A stretch of DNA of 64,000 bases from Sphingobium sp. MI1205 (GTDB lineage: Bacteria; Pseudomonadota; Alphaproteobacteria; Sphingomonadales; Sphingomonadaceae), in contig NZ_CP005188.1 in the NCBI RefSeq assembly GCF_001563285.1, positions 2,299,501 through 2,363,500 on the forward strand. Reading direction: 5' to 3'. Of the stretch, positions 46,310 through 53,993 are shown one piece after another; the first letter of the stretch is position 1; every line of letters starts with the position of its first letter. Below the pieces are notes generated by a model, which saw nothing but the letters and a program-made list of their open reading frames with translations, ran no database searches and was not told where the DNA came from. The position numbers and the translations under genes were made by a program.

Positions 46310-46504
46310 TCAATCCGGCATCACCGCCCGCAGCCGCTCCAGCTCCCCCGCATCCATCCCTGCGTCCGGTTCATCGTCGCCACGCGCGGCGCGCAGCACC
46401 GCTTCCAGCTCGACCGGCGTCGATCGCCAGAACTCGTCCGGCCGCCAGCCCAGCAACCACCCCGCGACGCCAGCCAGCCGCGCCGCCGCTTTGAAGAAGC
46501 TCAT
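46310..46504 (-). CDS. GTA tail assembly chaperone-like protein (gp10.1, DUF2376)
   Basis: The product is 64 aa: MSFFKAAARLAGVAGWLLGWRPDEFWRSTPVELEAVLRAARG and an acidic tail. The WRPDEFWRSTPvEL pattern is that of phage tail assembly chaperones next to GTA gp10. It starts inside the gp10 stop (ATGA), so a frameshifted or coupled product is possible, as with many phage chaperone pairs. I cannot see a slippery site with confidence. Confidence 0.83.
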   Translation of the reverse strand: MSFFKAAARLAGVAGWLLGWRPDEFWRSTPVELEAVLRAARGDDEPDAGMDAGELERLRAVMPD

Positions 46505-46812
46505 CGTCCCCCCAATATCTGCTTGAGTATGCCGCGCAGCACCGGCGACAGCTTCGCCAGCCCTGCTTCGACGATCGCCTCGCCCAGCGCGTCGCGCGTC
46601 AGCCCGCTCGGCGGATCGACCAGGCAGTGCCAGAACAGCGCGGCGATATCGGCCAGCGACAATTTCCCGTCCGCCGCCCGGTCCACCAGATCGAACAGCG
46701 GCCCCAGCTCATCCTCAGCCGCGACCAGCGCCGCAAAGCTTGGCCGCAACCGCAGCGTCTCGCCGCCCACGTCCAGCGCGGCCTCGCCCCTCGCACCATT
46801 CGCCCCGCTCAT
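46501..46812 (-). CDS. GTA gp10-family protein (tail chaperone)
   Basis: The product is 103 aa: GEAALDVGGETLRLRPSFAALVAAEDELGPLFDLVDRAADGKLSLADIAALFWHCLVDPPSGLTRDALGEAIVEAGL. This is the GTA-gp10 family pattern of an N-terminal strand pair followed by helices. It probably assists tail tube assembly together with gp10.1. It overlaps gp9 and gp10.1 by ATGA on both sides. Confidence 0.87.
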   Translation of the reverse strand: MSGANGARGEAALDVGGETLRLRPSFAALVAAEDELGPLFDLVDRAADGKLSLADIAALFWHCLVDPPSGLTRDALGEAIVEAGLAKLSPVLRGILKQILGGR

Positions 46813-47216
46813 TCGGACACCACCGGACCGGAGCTTTCCAGGCTCAGCGCATAGTTGCGCTCGCCATTATAGTCCCCGGCATAGTCCAGCCGCGTCACCA
46901 GGAAGCGCCCGCGCATCCGCTCGCCGCTTTCAAAGCTCAACTCGAACTGCTCGATCGTCCCGGCCAGCGCATGATTGCGGATGCTGACCTCCGCCGCCGA
47001 CCCGGTGAATATGCCCGCCGCCGACACGCTGACCGACCGCACGCCCGCGCCCGAAAGCAGTTCTCGCCAGCCCCCGGAATCCTTGGACGTGACGTTCACC
47101 GCCTCGCCATTTACCGACAGCTGCGTCGTGCGCATGCCAGCGACCGTCGCATAGGCCACCGGCGACCCGCCATCGCCCACTTTCAATAGAAATGCGCTTC
47201 CTTTTTCCACGCTCAT
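46809..47216 (-). CDS. GTA major tail tube protein (gp9, TP901-1 family)
   Basis: The product is 135 aa. Its TP901-1-like tail tube fold shows KGSAFLLKVGDGGSPVAYATVAGMRTTQLSVNGEAVNVTSKDSGGWRELLSGAGVRSVSVSAAGIF, with the N-T-x-K-D-S-G-GW motif typical of this family. Stacked rings of it form the tail tube. AGGAG lies about 9 bases before the ATG. A plus-strand small gene sits right upstream (divergent), so gp9-gp15 may have their own promoter here. Confidence 0.9.
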   Translation of the reverse strand: MSVEKGSAFLLKVGDGGSPVAYATVAGMRTTQLSVNGEAVNVTSKDSGGWRELLSGAGVRSVSVSAAGIFTGSAAEVSIRNHALAGTIEQFELSFESGERMRGRFLVTRLDYAGDYNGERNYALSLESSGPVVSE

Positions 47217-47271
47217 GGAGCATTCTCCTGTAAGTTAAACCGTGTATGAATCGGGATCTGGAGAGGTTGGA

Positions 47272-47589
47272 ATGCTAGTTGCTTCCCTCATGATGATGCT
47301 GGCTGCGGCCCCTCAAAGCGGCGACGCCGTCGGTGCAGGGCGAAAGGCTTTTTCGGAATGCCTGTCGAAAGAGGTCAGCCCGGCGCTGGACAAAAAGCTT
47401 TCGGTCTCCGCGTTCCAGTCCGAGTTGAAATCGAAGTGCAGCGCGAAGGAAGCCGCGTTCCACGCGGCCGTCGTCGCTGACAACAAATCTACCGGCATGT
47501 CTGAAAAGGATGCCCAGGCCGACGCGGACGACCAGATCGCCGAATATGTCGACAAGATCACCAGCGAGTTTGAGGATTATTCGAGATAA
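47272..47589 (+). CDS. Small secreted protein inserted in the GTA cluster
   Basis: The product is 105 aa with a signal peptide (MLVASLMMMLAAAPQSGDA) and a charged helical mature part with two Cys (KAFSECLSK and KSKCSAKE). The mature part is Lys/Asp/Glu-rich, and the gene is visibly less GC-rich than the GTA genes around it. It runs against the cluster, converging with gp8 and diverging from gp9, and has its own GGAGAGG ribosome-binding site. I do not recognise a family. It resembles a moron-type insertion rather than a structural gene. Confidence 0.7.
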   Translation: MLVASLMMMLAAAPQSGDAVGAGRKAFSECLSKEVSPALDKKLSVSAFQSELKSKCSAKEAAFHAAVVADNKSTGMSEKDAQADADDQIAEYVDKITSEFEDYSR

Positions 47590-47673
47590 GGCGGCTGAAC
47601 CGTGGCCGCCTCTGCGGACGCCATGATCGCAACCATGATATAGGCGAGCCAAGCTTACCGCTTAATCGCGCTC

Positions 47674-47710
47674 GCCCTTGACTCCGCTCGCCCTGAGCCT
47701 GTCAAAGGGC
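47674..47710. repeat. Palindromic element in the gp8-proximal gap
   Basis: GCCCTTGAC and GTCAAAGGGC form a stem with one bulged A around CTCCGCTCGCCCTGAGCCT. It matches the general 'GACAGGCTCAGGGCGAAC' type of dispersed sphingomonad element. Confidence 0.5.
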
Positions 47711-47717
47711 CAGCAAT

Positions 47718-48116
47718 CTACCCTTCCCTCACCACCCGCATCCGGTAATCCACCACCGCCTGCCACCCGTCCTTGTCTCGTGCCTTCATCACCCGCGACC
47801 GGATCAGCCGCGCGCCGACGATGCGCCAGCCCTCGCCCCCGTCCGCCGCCTGCACCACCGGCTCGATCCGACCGAGCAGCACCGCCAATCGCCCCGGCGT
47901 CTCCCCCGCATCATGCAGACTGATCGACAGCCGCAACTCGCGTCCGTCCAGCCCCTTCCCGCCCCAGTCGCTCGCAAGGCACTCGCCCACCACCGCATAA
48001 GGCACGCTCGCCCGCACCGGCTGCCCGTCGAACAGGCCATTCAGTCCGTTCATCAGCGTGGTGTCTGCCCGCAGCGCCGCGATCACCGCCGCCCGTACCG
48101 TCACTTCCGCACTCAT
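47718..48116 (-). CDS. GTA tail terminator, DUF3168 (gp8)
   Basis: The product is 132 aa and matches DUF3168: EVTVRAAVIAALRADTTLMNGLNGLFDGQPVRASVPYAVVGECLASDWGGKGLDGRELRLSISLHDAG, then VMKARDKDGWQAVVDYRMRV. In GTA particles it caps the tail tube at the connector. It overlaps gp7 by ATGA. About 600 bp separate it from gp9 because of the inserted plus-strand gene. Confidence 0.88.
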   Translation of the reverse strand: MSAEVTVRAAVIAALRADTTLMNGLNGLFDGQPVRASVPYAVVGECLASDWGGKGLDGRELRLSISLHDAGETPGRLAVLLGRIEPVVQAADGGEGWRIVGARLIRSRVMKARDKDGWQAVVDYRMRVVREG

Positions 48117-48328
48117 CCCCTGCCCCTCCCCGCTTCGCGCAGGGCAAGGTCGCCGGTCCAGCGCCGGAGCAGCCCCCGCCCCGACAGCCGCACCGCCTCC
48201 CCCTCGACCTGCGCCTCCACCCCAGCCGCCAGCATCGCGTCAGCCACTTCCCGCCGCCGCCGCTCCGCCCGCGCCTCCACCAGCCGCACCAGCGCCGCCA
48301 GCTTCACGCCAGCCGCATCCGCCGCCAT
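48113..48328 (-). CDS. Short protein at the GTA gp7 (head closure) position
   Basis: The product is 71 aa, helical and Arg/Ala-rich: GVKLAALVRLVEARAERRRREVADAMLAAGVEAQVEGEAVRLSGRGLLRRWTGDLALR. R. capsulatus has the head closure (stopper) protein at this position, which is longer. Homology cannot be proven by eye, so the assignment rests on position between gp6 and gp8. The ATG at 48328 lies inside gp6, overlapping it by 25 bases. Confidence 0.6.
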   Translation of the reverse strand: MAADAAGVKLAALVRLVEARAERRRREVADAMLAAGVEAQVEGEAVRLSGRGLLRRWTGDLALREAGRGRG

Positions 48329-48840
48329 GGCCGCCAAAGCGCCCCCACCACGGCAGGCGGCGTCGCTACCTCGCCATCCCGCGCGGCGAAATTCTCCGCC
48401 GCCAGCCGCACGATTCCATGGCGGATCGGGTCAGGCAGCCCGTCCGCATTCTCGGCCATGCCCGCCCGATAGCGCACGGCGAGCACCCGCCGCCCATCCA
48501 TCGGCCGCGCCCGCACCCATCCATCGCCCGCCGCGTCGATGTCGATCGCATAGGCATCGGCGGGCAACGCCTCCACGCCGCCATCCGGCCCGGCCGCCTC
48601 GCCACCCAGTATCACCACCACCGGCCGAGCCGACAGCCGCTGCCAGCTGCCATCCGCGCGCACCGTTTCCCGTGCCTCGCCGATGATCAGCCACTGCCCG
48701 ACAAACTGCTCGCACAGTGCCGTCGCGCTCTTGAGCAGCCTGTCGAGCAGCCCATCCTCCGCGCTCCCGCTGATCCGCAGATACTGTTTTAATTCCTCCA
48801 GCGACGCGCCCGGCGTCCCCGCTTCGTCCCGCACCAGCAC
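48304..48840 (-). CDS. GTA head-tail connector protein (gp6)
   Basis: The product is 178 aa of the gp6-like head-tail adaptor type: LEELKQYLRISGSAEDGLLDRLLKSATALCEQFVGQWLI (the conserved helical start of the adaptor), then a strand-rich middle and RHGIVRLAAENFAARDGE. It sits under the portal ring. The start is a GTG at 48840. A palindromic element (48863-48932) precedes the gene, between it and the capsid gene. Confidence 0.86.
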   Translation of the reverse strand: MLVRDEAGTPGASLEELKQYLRISGSAEDGLLDRLLKSATALCEQFVGQWLIIGEARETVRADGSWQRLSARPVVVILGGEAAGPDGGVEALPADAYAIDIDAAGDGWVRARPMDGRRVLAVRYRAGMAENADGLPDPIRHGIVRLAAENFAARDGEVATPPAVVGALWRPWRRMRLA

Positions 48841-48862
48841 CAGCCCCTCCCGTAGAAAAAGA

Positions 48863-48932
48863 CCCTCCTCCCACAGGGGAGAAGGGTCCGAAGCCTCACC
48901 AGCGTGCTGGCCAGGCGAAGTTGGTTGAGGGG
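48863..48932. repeat. GTA-cluster palindromic element, copy A
   Basis: This roughly 70-bp element reads CCCTCCTCCC-ACA-GGGGAGAAGGG, then CGAAGCCTCACCAGC-GTGCTGGC-CAGGCGAAGTTGG-TTGAGGGG. It contains two internal hairpins (CTCCC/GGGAG and CCAGC/GCTGG). Copies B, C and D at other junctions share the same order of blocks. Confidence 0.8.
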
Positions 48933-48936
48933 CCGG

Positions 48937-50052
48937 TTACGAAGCGGAAAACTTCATCAGCTTGATCGCCTCGGAATTGGCGACCGCGCCGCCGATCCGC
49001 TTGACCGCATAGAAATGCACGAACGGCTTGTTGCTGAATGGATCGCGCAGGATGCTCGTCTCGCTGCGTTCGGAAATCACATAGCCCGCCTGGAAATTAC
49101 CAAAGGCGATGGACAGCGATCCCGCCGCGATGTCGGGCATATCCTCGGCCTCGATCACCGGATAGCCCAGCAGCGTCGCGGGCTGCCCGGCGGCCAGCGA
49201 AGGCTGCCAGATGAATGCCCCATCGGTCGTCTTCATCTTGCGGATAACCGCCAGTGTCGCCGAATTCATGACGAACACGGCCCCCTGACGATATGGCGCG
49301 CGCAGGCTCTGCACCAGGTCGATCAGCTTGTCCTGCGGGCTGGTCGCCGCAAAGCCCGCCGACGCGCCCGACGCCACATATTGCAACGATCCGAAAGCGC
49401 GCACGCTGTCGGCTTCATTGGTGGTCGTGTAGGTCAGGAAACCCTTGGGCTTGTCCGTGCCATTGCCGTTGACGAAGGCCGCGCCCTCCGCTGCGGCGAA
49501 CTCGCGAGCGATCTCCCCGGCCAGCCAGCCTTCAACATCGAACTGCGCGTCGTCCAGCATCGCCTGGCTCGCCGCCGGATTGGCATATAGCTCACCCGAA
49601 GGCGGCACGATCTCGTTGAAGCTGGGCGTTGCCGTCTCGGCCCGCGCACCCGTCTCGCTGGCCCAGCCGGACACGATGCCGCCCGACGTCACCAGCTTGC
49701 GATAGCCAGCCGTTCCCGTCCGCACGACATTGGCGATGGACCTGATCGGCGAAATGCTCTTCAGCGTCGCGTCGATAATCTGGTCGATCTCACGCGGCAC
49801 CGCATAGCCGCCTGCCCCGCCGCTGGCCCCCGAAAAGCTTTTCAGCTCCACGCCCGCCTCAAGCCCTTGCCGCAAATAGCGGTCGACAAAGGCCGCCCTC
49901 TTGGGGTCGAACGCGCCACCCTTCACCCCATCCAGCGCAGGCCGCTGCTGCTGGACCAACACGCCTTTCAGCGCCGCGATCTCGCCCTCGAGCGCCTCGA
50001 TACGCTCACCCTGCACCACAGCATCAAAGCTCGCTTCCAACTGGTCCGTCAT
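48937..50052 (-). CDS. GTA major capsid protein, HK97 fold (gp5)
   Basis: The product is 371 aa. An N-terminal helical arm (MTDQLEASFDAVVQGERIEALEGEIAALKGVLVQ, probably the scaffold-like delta domain removed by gp4) is followed by the HK97 core: GGYAVPREIDQIIDATLKSISPIRSIANVVRTGTAGYRKLVTSGG, ELYANPAASQAMLDDAQFDVEGWLAGEIAREFAAAEGAAFVNGNGTDKPKGFL and IRKMKTTDGAFIWQPS. It forms the shell. It is bracketed by palindromic elements A (3') and B (5'), apart from the tight overlaps elsewhere in the cluster. Confidence 0.95.
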   Translation of the reverse strand: MTDQLEASFDAVVQGERIEALEGEIAALKGVLVQQQRPALDGVKGGAFDPKRAAFVDRYLRQGLEAGVELKSFSGASGGAGGYAVPREIDQIIDATLKSISPIRSIANVVRTGTAGYRKLVTSGGIVSGWASETGARAETATPSFNEIVPPSGELYANPAASQAMLDDAQFDVEGWLAGEIAREFAAAEGAAFVNGNGTDKPKGFLTYTTTNEADSVRAFGSLQYVASGASAGFAATSPQDKLIDLVQSLRAPYRQGAVFVMNSATLAVIRKMKTTDGAFIWQPSLAAGQPATLLGYPVIEAEDMPDIAAGSLSIAFGNFQAGYVISERSETSILRDPFSNKPFVHFYAVKRIGGAVANSEAIKLMKFSAS

Positions 50053-50107
50053 TCACCACTCCTCGCTTAGAAACAAAAAGGGCGGCCCCGCAGGACCGCC
50101 AATCAAA

Positions 50108-50179
50108 CCTTCTCCCCTAGGGGGAGAAGGATACGAAGCCTTGCCAGCCCGCTGGCTAGGCGAAGTTGGAAGAGGGGGG
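50108..50179. repeat. GTA-cluster palindromic element, copy B
   Basis: The copy reads CCTTCTCCCC-TAG-GGGGAGAAGG, then ATACGAAGCCTTGCCAGC-CCGCTGGC-TAGGCGAAGTTGG-AAGAGGGG. It lies between the gp4 stop and the gp5 start. The first arm is a perfect 10-bp hairpin, the strongest of the four copies. Confidence 0.85.
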
Positions 50180-50187
50180 AGAGCCCC

Positions 50188-50601
50188 CTACCCCTCCACC
50201 GCAATCACCCGCGCCAATGGCTGCATCGGATGCGTGACCACGCTCACCTCCACCAGCTCCAGCGACAGCAGCTCGCGCGGAGAAGCCCCCCGCGCCTCAC
50301 GCACCCGGTAGCCAAAGGACAGGCCGTCCACCGTCCGGTCCTTCAGCGCGCGGGCCGCCGCCCGTCCGGCGCTCGTCCGCCCCGAAACGCGCCCAATCAC
50401 CCGCAATCCACGCGCATCCTCCTCGACCCGCTCGACGGTTCCTATCGCGTCGCCGGGCGAATGCTGCCACAGCAGCGGCACCCCCGCCGCCACGCCCGCA
50501 AAGGCCCCCGGACGCACCACATCGCCGCCATGATCCATCCGGTCGAACACCGCCGCATAGCCCGCGAAGCGCACGCCTTCGCCCAAATCGGACACGCTCA
50601 C
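50188..50601 (-). CDS. GTA prohead protease, HK97 family (gp4)
   Basis: The product is 137 aa from a GTG that overlaps the DUF6127 stop (GTGA). The protease fold shows GVRFAGYAAVFDRMDHGGDVVRPGAF, LLWQHSPGDAIGTVERV with the catalytic His, and VDGLSFGYRV with the Ser. The end is ELVEVSVVTHPMQPLARV. It cleaves the capsid N-terminal arm during maturation. The longer frame to 50679 reads through the upstream gene and was rejected. Confidence 0.9.
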   Translation of the reverse strand: MSVSDLGEGVRFAGYAAVFDRMDHGGDVVRPGAFAGVAAGVPLLWQHSPGDAIGTVERVEEDARGLRVIGRVSGRTSAGRAAARALKDRTVDGLSFGYRVREARGASPRELLSLELVEVSVVTHPMQPLARVIAVEG

Positions 50602-50918
50602 CCGCGCACCATCCCGATCAGTCCCGCCTTCACCGCGATGCCCAGCAGGATCAGCGCCATCACGATCCGCACGGCCCAACCGACCACCGCGCCGCGCGCC
50701 GCCTTCTTCGCGTCGCGCCAGGCCGACAGCAGCTCGCGCAACTCCCGCACGTCCCCCTCCGCGCTGCGGTCGGACAGCCCCAGCCGCTCCAGCGCCCGCC
50801 CCGCGCCCAGCTCGCTCGCTTCCTCGATCAGCGCGCGGATCATCACCATGTCCATTTGCCCCGGCGCGCCTTCGGCCTGCGCCACCAGCCGCGCCAGCAT
50901 CTCGCCATCATATTTCAT
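50598..50918 (-). CDS. DUF6127-type small membrane protein in the GTA cluster
   Basis: The product is 106 aa: a soluble helical N-terminal part (MKYDGEMLARLVAQAEG...MVMIRALIEEASELGAGRALERLGL), then ELRELLSAWRDAKKAARGAVVGWAVRIVMALILLGIAVKAGLIG with one C-terminal transmembrane helix. Proteins of this layout sit between portal and protease in sphingomonad GTA clusters. The role is unknown; the one-helix tail suggests membrane-linked head assembly. Its stop overlaps the GTG of gp4. Confidence 0.78.
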   Translation of the reverse strand: MKYDGEMLARLVAQAEGAPGQMDMVMIRALIEEASELGAGRALERLGLSDRSAEGDVRELRELLSAWRDAKKAARGAVVGWAVRIVMALILLGIAVKAGLIGMVRG

Positions 50919-50939
50919 GACACCCGCCCCCGCGTTCGA

Positions 50940-52067
50940 TCAAATCCCCAACATCGCCTTCTTCTCATCCGCCGACAGGAAATCCGCCGAAGCCACCCGC
51001 TCCCACAGGATCGCCCGCTCGTCCGCCAGCGCAGGCACCGCATCCAGGTCCGCGCAAAGCGACAGGCCCGGCCACCACCCCTGCAACCCCTGCGCCAGCC
51101 CGCAGCAGATCTTCGCGACCAGCGGCAGGATCGTCTGCCGCCACAACGCCTTGTTCGCCTCGCGATAATTGGCGTAGGCATTGTCCCCCGGCAGACCCAT
51201 CAGCATCGGCGGCACGCCGAACGCCAGCGCGATCTCCCGCGCCGCCGCCGCCTTCAGGCCCACGAAATCCATCTCGGCGGGCGTCAGGCTCATCGCCTTC
51301 CAGTCCAGCCCGCCTTCCAGCAGCATCGGCCGCCCCGCATTGGCCGCACCGGAAAAGGCGACCTCCATCTCGCGCTTGACCCGCTCGAACTGCTCCGGCG
51401 ACATCACCGACCCGTCGCCCGGATCGTATACCATCGCCCCGGAAGGCCGCGCCGCATTGTCCAGCAGCGCCTTGTTCCACACCGTCGCCGCATTGTGGAT
51501 CGCCACCGCTCCCGCCGCCGCGCCCACGCAGCCCAGCCCATAATGGTCGTCCAACGGATGCAGCGCCTTCAGATGCAGGATCGACGTTCGCCCCGCGCCA
51601 TCCTCGGGCAACAGGCGCGTCACGCTGTCGCCAACACGATACAGATAGGCGGCGGGCCACCCCCGCGCATCCGCCTCCACGCTCACCCGTTCCGGACGCA
51701 GCGCATAAAGCTCGGCAGGCTTGCCCTCCGCGCCGGCCATGATCTGAACATAGCCATTGCCATGCAGCAGCAAATGGCTCGCCAGCGTCTCGATCAATCC
51801 CTGCCCCGCCGAATGACGGGTCAGCAGGGACAGAACAGGTCCACGTTCCGCCTCATCCACCCCATGCACCATCAGCGTCGTCGCGCCCGCGCCTTCCGAC
51901 ACCAGCCGCAACGCCCGCTGCGCGACCGGATTGCCGATCGCGCCGCTGCGCACCTGCGCCTCGTAGGATGCGGGCCATTCCCCCAGCGCCACCGCGCCCG
52001 ATCCCCAGGCACGCGCCAACACCGGCCGCGCGCCAGATCGCGCCGCCTTCGCCCCGAACAATTTCAT
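50940..52067 (-). CDS. GTA portal protein (gp3)
   Basis: The product is 375 aa of HK97-family portal type: SYEAQVRSGAIGNPVAQRALRLVSEGAGATTLMVHG, then LETLASHLLLHGNGYVQIMAG and SVEADARGWPAAYLYRVG. The end is RREIALAFGVPPMLMGLPGDNAYANYREANKALWRQTILPLVAKI, the ring core signature. It forms the dodecameric DNA channel. It is separated from the next upstream gene by palindromic element C. Confidence 0.93.
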   Translation of the reverse strand: MKLFGAKAARSGARPVLARAWGSGAVALGEWPASYEAQVRSGAIGNPVAQRALRLVSEGAGATTLMVHGVDEAERGPVLSLLTRHSAGQGLIETLASHLLLHGNGYVQIMAGAEGKPAELYALRPERVSVEADARGWPAAYLYRVGDSVTRLLPEDGAGRTSILHLKALHPLDDHYGLGCVGAAAGAVAIHNAATVWNKALLDNAARPSGAMVYDPGDGSVMSPEQFERVKREMEVAFSGAANAGRPMLLEGGLDWKAMSLTPAEMDFVGLKAAAAREIALAFGVPPMLMGLPGDNAYANYREANKALWRQTILPLVAKICCGLAQGLQGWWPGLSLCADLDAVPALADERAILWERVASADFLSADEKKAMLGI

Positions 52068-52090
52068 GAAAGCCCCCGAAAAACAAAAAT

Positions 52091-52158
52091 CCTCTCCCTT
52101 GTGGGGGAGAGGATGGTGAAGCTTGACGGCTCGCCGCCTAGCGAAAGCTGGAGAGGGG
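52091..52158. repeat. GTA-cluster palindromic element, copy C
   Basis: The copy reads CCTCTCCC-TTGT-GGGGGAGAGG, then ATGGTGAAGCTTGACGGC-TCGCCGCC-TAGCGAAAGCTGG-AGAGGGG. It is the most diverged of the four copies but keeps the same block order. It lies between gp3 and the glycine-zipper gene. Confidence 0.75.
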
Positions 52159-52176
52159 AATGCCCCCCTCCTCTAT

Positions 52177-52515
52177 TCAAGGATTCCGCGCCAGCACCCG
52201 GTCGCACGCCGCATTGGTGCCCTCGCTCTTGCCGATCACGCGCCCGGCCACAGCGCCAGCCGCACCGGCCAGCAGGGATTCGCCAAGGTTTCCGCCAGCC
52301 AGCGCACCCACGCCGGCACCGCCCGCCGCGCCGATCACCGTCCCGCGATCCCGTCCCTTCTTCGCCTGCAACAGGCAGCAGCGGACATCATCCCTGTCCC
52401 GTGGCGCCGCACGCGCCACCCGCGCCCGCTCCTTGCTGCTGAGCGACGCAGCCATCACCGGCGTCGCAACCAGTGTAGCGCCAGCGGCTATCATCATGAT
52501 CCTGGCCAGTTTCAT
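52177..52515 (-). CDS. Glycine-zipper protein with signal peptide, inside the GTA cluster
   Basis: The product is 112 aa. The signal peptide is MKLARIMMIAAGATLVATPVMA, then a basic stretch, two Cys (DVRCCLLQ) and a Gly-zipper hairpin (TVIGAAGGAGVGALAGGNLGESLLAGAAGAVAGRVIG). Glycine-zipper proteins of this kind usually sit in or near the cell envelope. It is not a known GTA structural gene and looks like an insertion between gp2 and gp3. The ATG at 52515 has GAGGAG upstream; the longer frame was rejected. Confidence 0.78.
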   Translation of the reverse strand: MKLARIMMIAAGATLVATPVMAASLSSKERARVARAAPRDRDDVRCCLLQAKKGRDRGTVIGAAGGAGVGALAGGNLGESLLAGAAGAVAGRVIGKSEGTNAACDRVLARNP

Positions 52516-52574
52516 GACCTTCACTCCTCGAAAAATTCTCTGTGATAGTACGCAGGGCAAGCCGGCGCGGTTCC

Positions 52575-53909
52575 TCACACCGGGCGCACCCGCGCCTGCC
52601 CTCGCCGCCCCAGCATCAGTTCGGTCAGCGCCCATACCAGCGCGTCGGCACGATCCGGCGATCGGCCCGGCCCCACATAGCCGCCCCCGGCAACCAGCCC
52701 GCACATCTCATCCTCCAGCGCCCAGAACGCACCGCGATGCCGCACCCGTCCGGCTTCATACAGCGCCGCCACTGGCTCGGCCCGCGCCGCCTTCCCCCGG
52801 CTTGCATGCACCAGCCGCACCGGCAGCGCCGCCTCCGCCGCGCGCAGCACGCTTTCCACCATCGCGCCGCCATTATTGGCCTCCGCAATCACCCGGTCCG
52901 CGCCATGCTGCGCCGCCGCCTGCGCCGCCGCGCGGGCCCAGCCCTCCGGCGTCGCCTTCTCGACGCTTGCGTCGGCGATCACATAGGCTCGCCCGTCGCC
53001 GCCCAGTCCCGCGACGATGATCCCGCACGCATCGCCATGCGCAGACGCTGGCGGATCGACCCCCACCACCACGCGCGACAGCAGCGCGCCGCCATCCTCC
53101 CGCTCCGGCACATGCGCCACCCGGCACCGCTCCAGCAGGTCGCGACTCCACAGCGCGCCCTCGACGTCGTTGATCAGCTCGCCTTCCAATTCCTGCCGCC
53201 CCAGCCGCGTCGCGCCATAGCTCTGCTCCATCGCCGCCACGAAGCCGTCCGCCAGGTTCGCCAGATTGTCCGCCGTGCGCCCGCGCGTGACGACGACGCC
53301 ATTGTCCTTCCCCGCCACCAATCTCCGCACCAGCGGCACCGGTCGCGGCGTCGTCGTCGCCAGCACGCGCGGCCGCTCGCCCAGCCGCATCCCCATCATC
53401 AGATTGTCCCACGCCGCCTCGCCGCCCGGCCATTTGGCGATCTCATCCGCCCAGCCATGGCTGAACTGCGGACCACGCAGCGATTCCGCATCCGCCGCGC
53501 CGAACAGCAACGCCATCGCGCCATTGGGCCAGATCAGCCGCCGCAGTGCAGGTGAAAAGGCTGGCCGGTTCCACCATGGCGCAACCGCCAGCAGCCCCGA
53601 TGGCCCCTCCACCATCACGCTGCGCGCCTCGCCCAGCGTCGCGCCGACCAGCGCGATCCGCGCCCGCCCGTCCCGTTCGGCAATGGCGCGCACCCACTCG
53701 GCCCCGGCCCGCGTCTTGCCAAATCCGCGCCCCGCCATCATCAGCCAGATGCGCCAATCGCCCTCAGGCGCCAATTGTTCTGGCCGCGCCAGCCATTCCC
53801 AATCATGCGCCAAAGCCTGCGCCGCCGCCCCGTTCAGCCCCGCCAGCACCCGCTCGCGCGCCTCATCGGGCAGCGCCGCCAGCCGCTCGAAATCCGAAAT
53901 GCCCCCCAT
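52575..53909 (-). CDS. GTA large terminase subunit (gp2)
   Basis: The product is 444 aa. The ATPase domain has Walker A as MMAGRGFGKTRAGAEWV (about residues 57-73) and Walker B as FSHGWADEIAKWPGGEAAWDNLMMGMR. The nuclease domain starts near VVGVDPPASAHGDACGIIVAG (catalytic Asp), with further acidic residues in DASVEKATPEGWA and SPDRADALVWALTELM. It packages DNA headful-wise into the capsid. ATG 53909 is preferred over the TTG at 53936. A plus-strand acetyltransferase gene lies just upstream (divergent). Confidence 0.94.
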   Translation of the reverse strand: MGGISDFERLAALPDEARERVLAGLNGAAAQALAHDWEWLARPEQLAPEGDWRIWLMMAGRGFGKTRAGAEWVRAIAERDGRARIALVGATLGEARSVMVEGPSGLLAVAPWWNRPAFSPALRRLIWPNGAMALLFGAADAESLRGPQFSHGWADEIAKWPGGEAAWDNLMMGMRLGERPRVLATTTPRPVPLVRRLVAGKDNGVVVTRGRTADNLANLADGFVAAMEQSYGATRLGRQELEGELINDVEGALWSRDLLERCRVAHVPEREDGGALLSRVVVGVDPPASAHGDACGIIVAGLGGDGRAYVIADASVEKATPEGWARAAAQAAAQHGADRVIAEANNGGAMVESVLRAAEAALPVRLVHASRGKAARAEPVAALYEAGRVRHRGAFWALEDEMCGLVAGGGYVGPGRSPDRADALVWALTELMLGRRGQARVRPV

Positions 53910-53993
53910 CCAGCCCTGCTCCCTCGCCGCCCTCAACCTCCGGTCAATCGACAGTCACTTCGTTTGCGCCGCTTACTGCCTATATGTGTGCCC

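Noticed and set aside
50856..52442. Plus-strand 528-codon frame opposite the portal gene
   Set aside because: Low-complexity Arg/His/Pro-rich shadow of gp3; no ribosome-binding site or domain.
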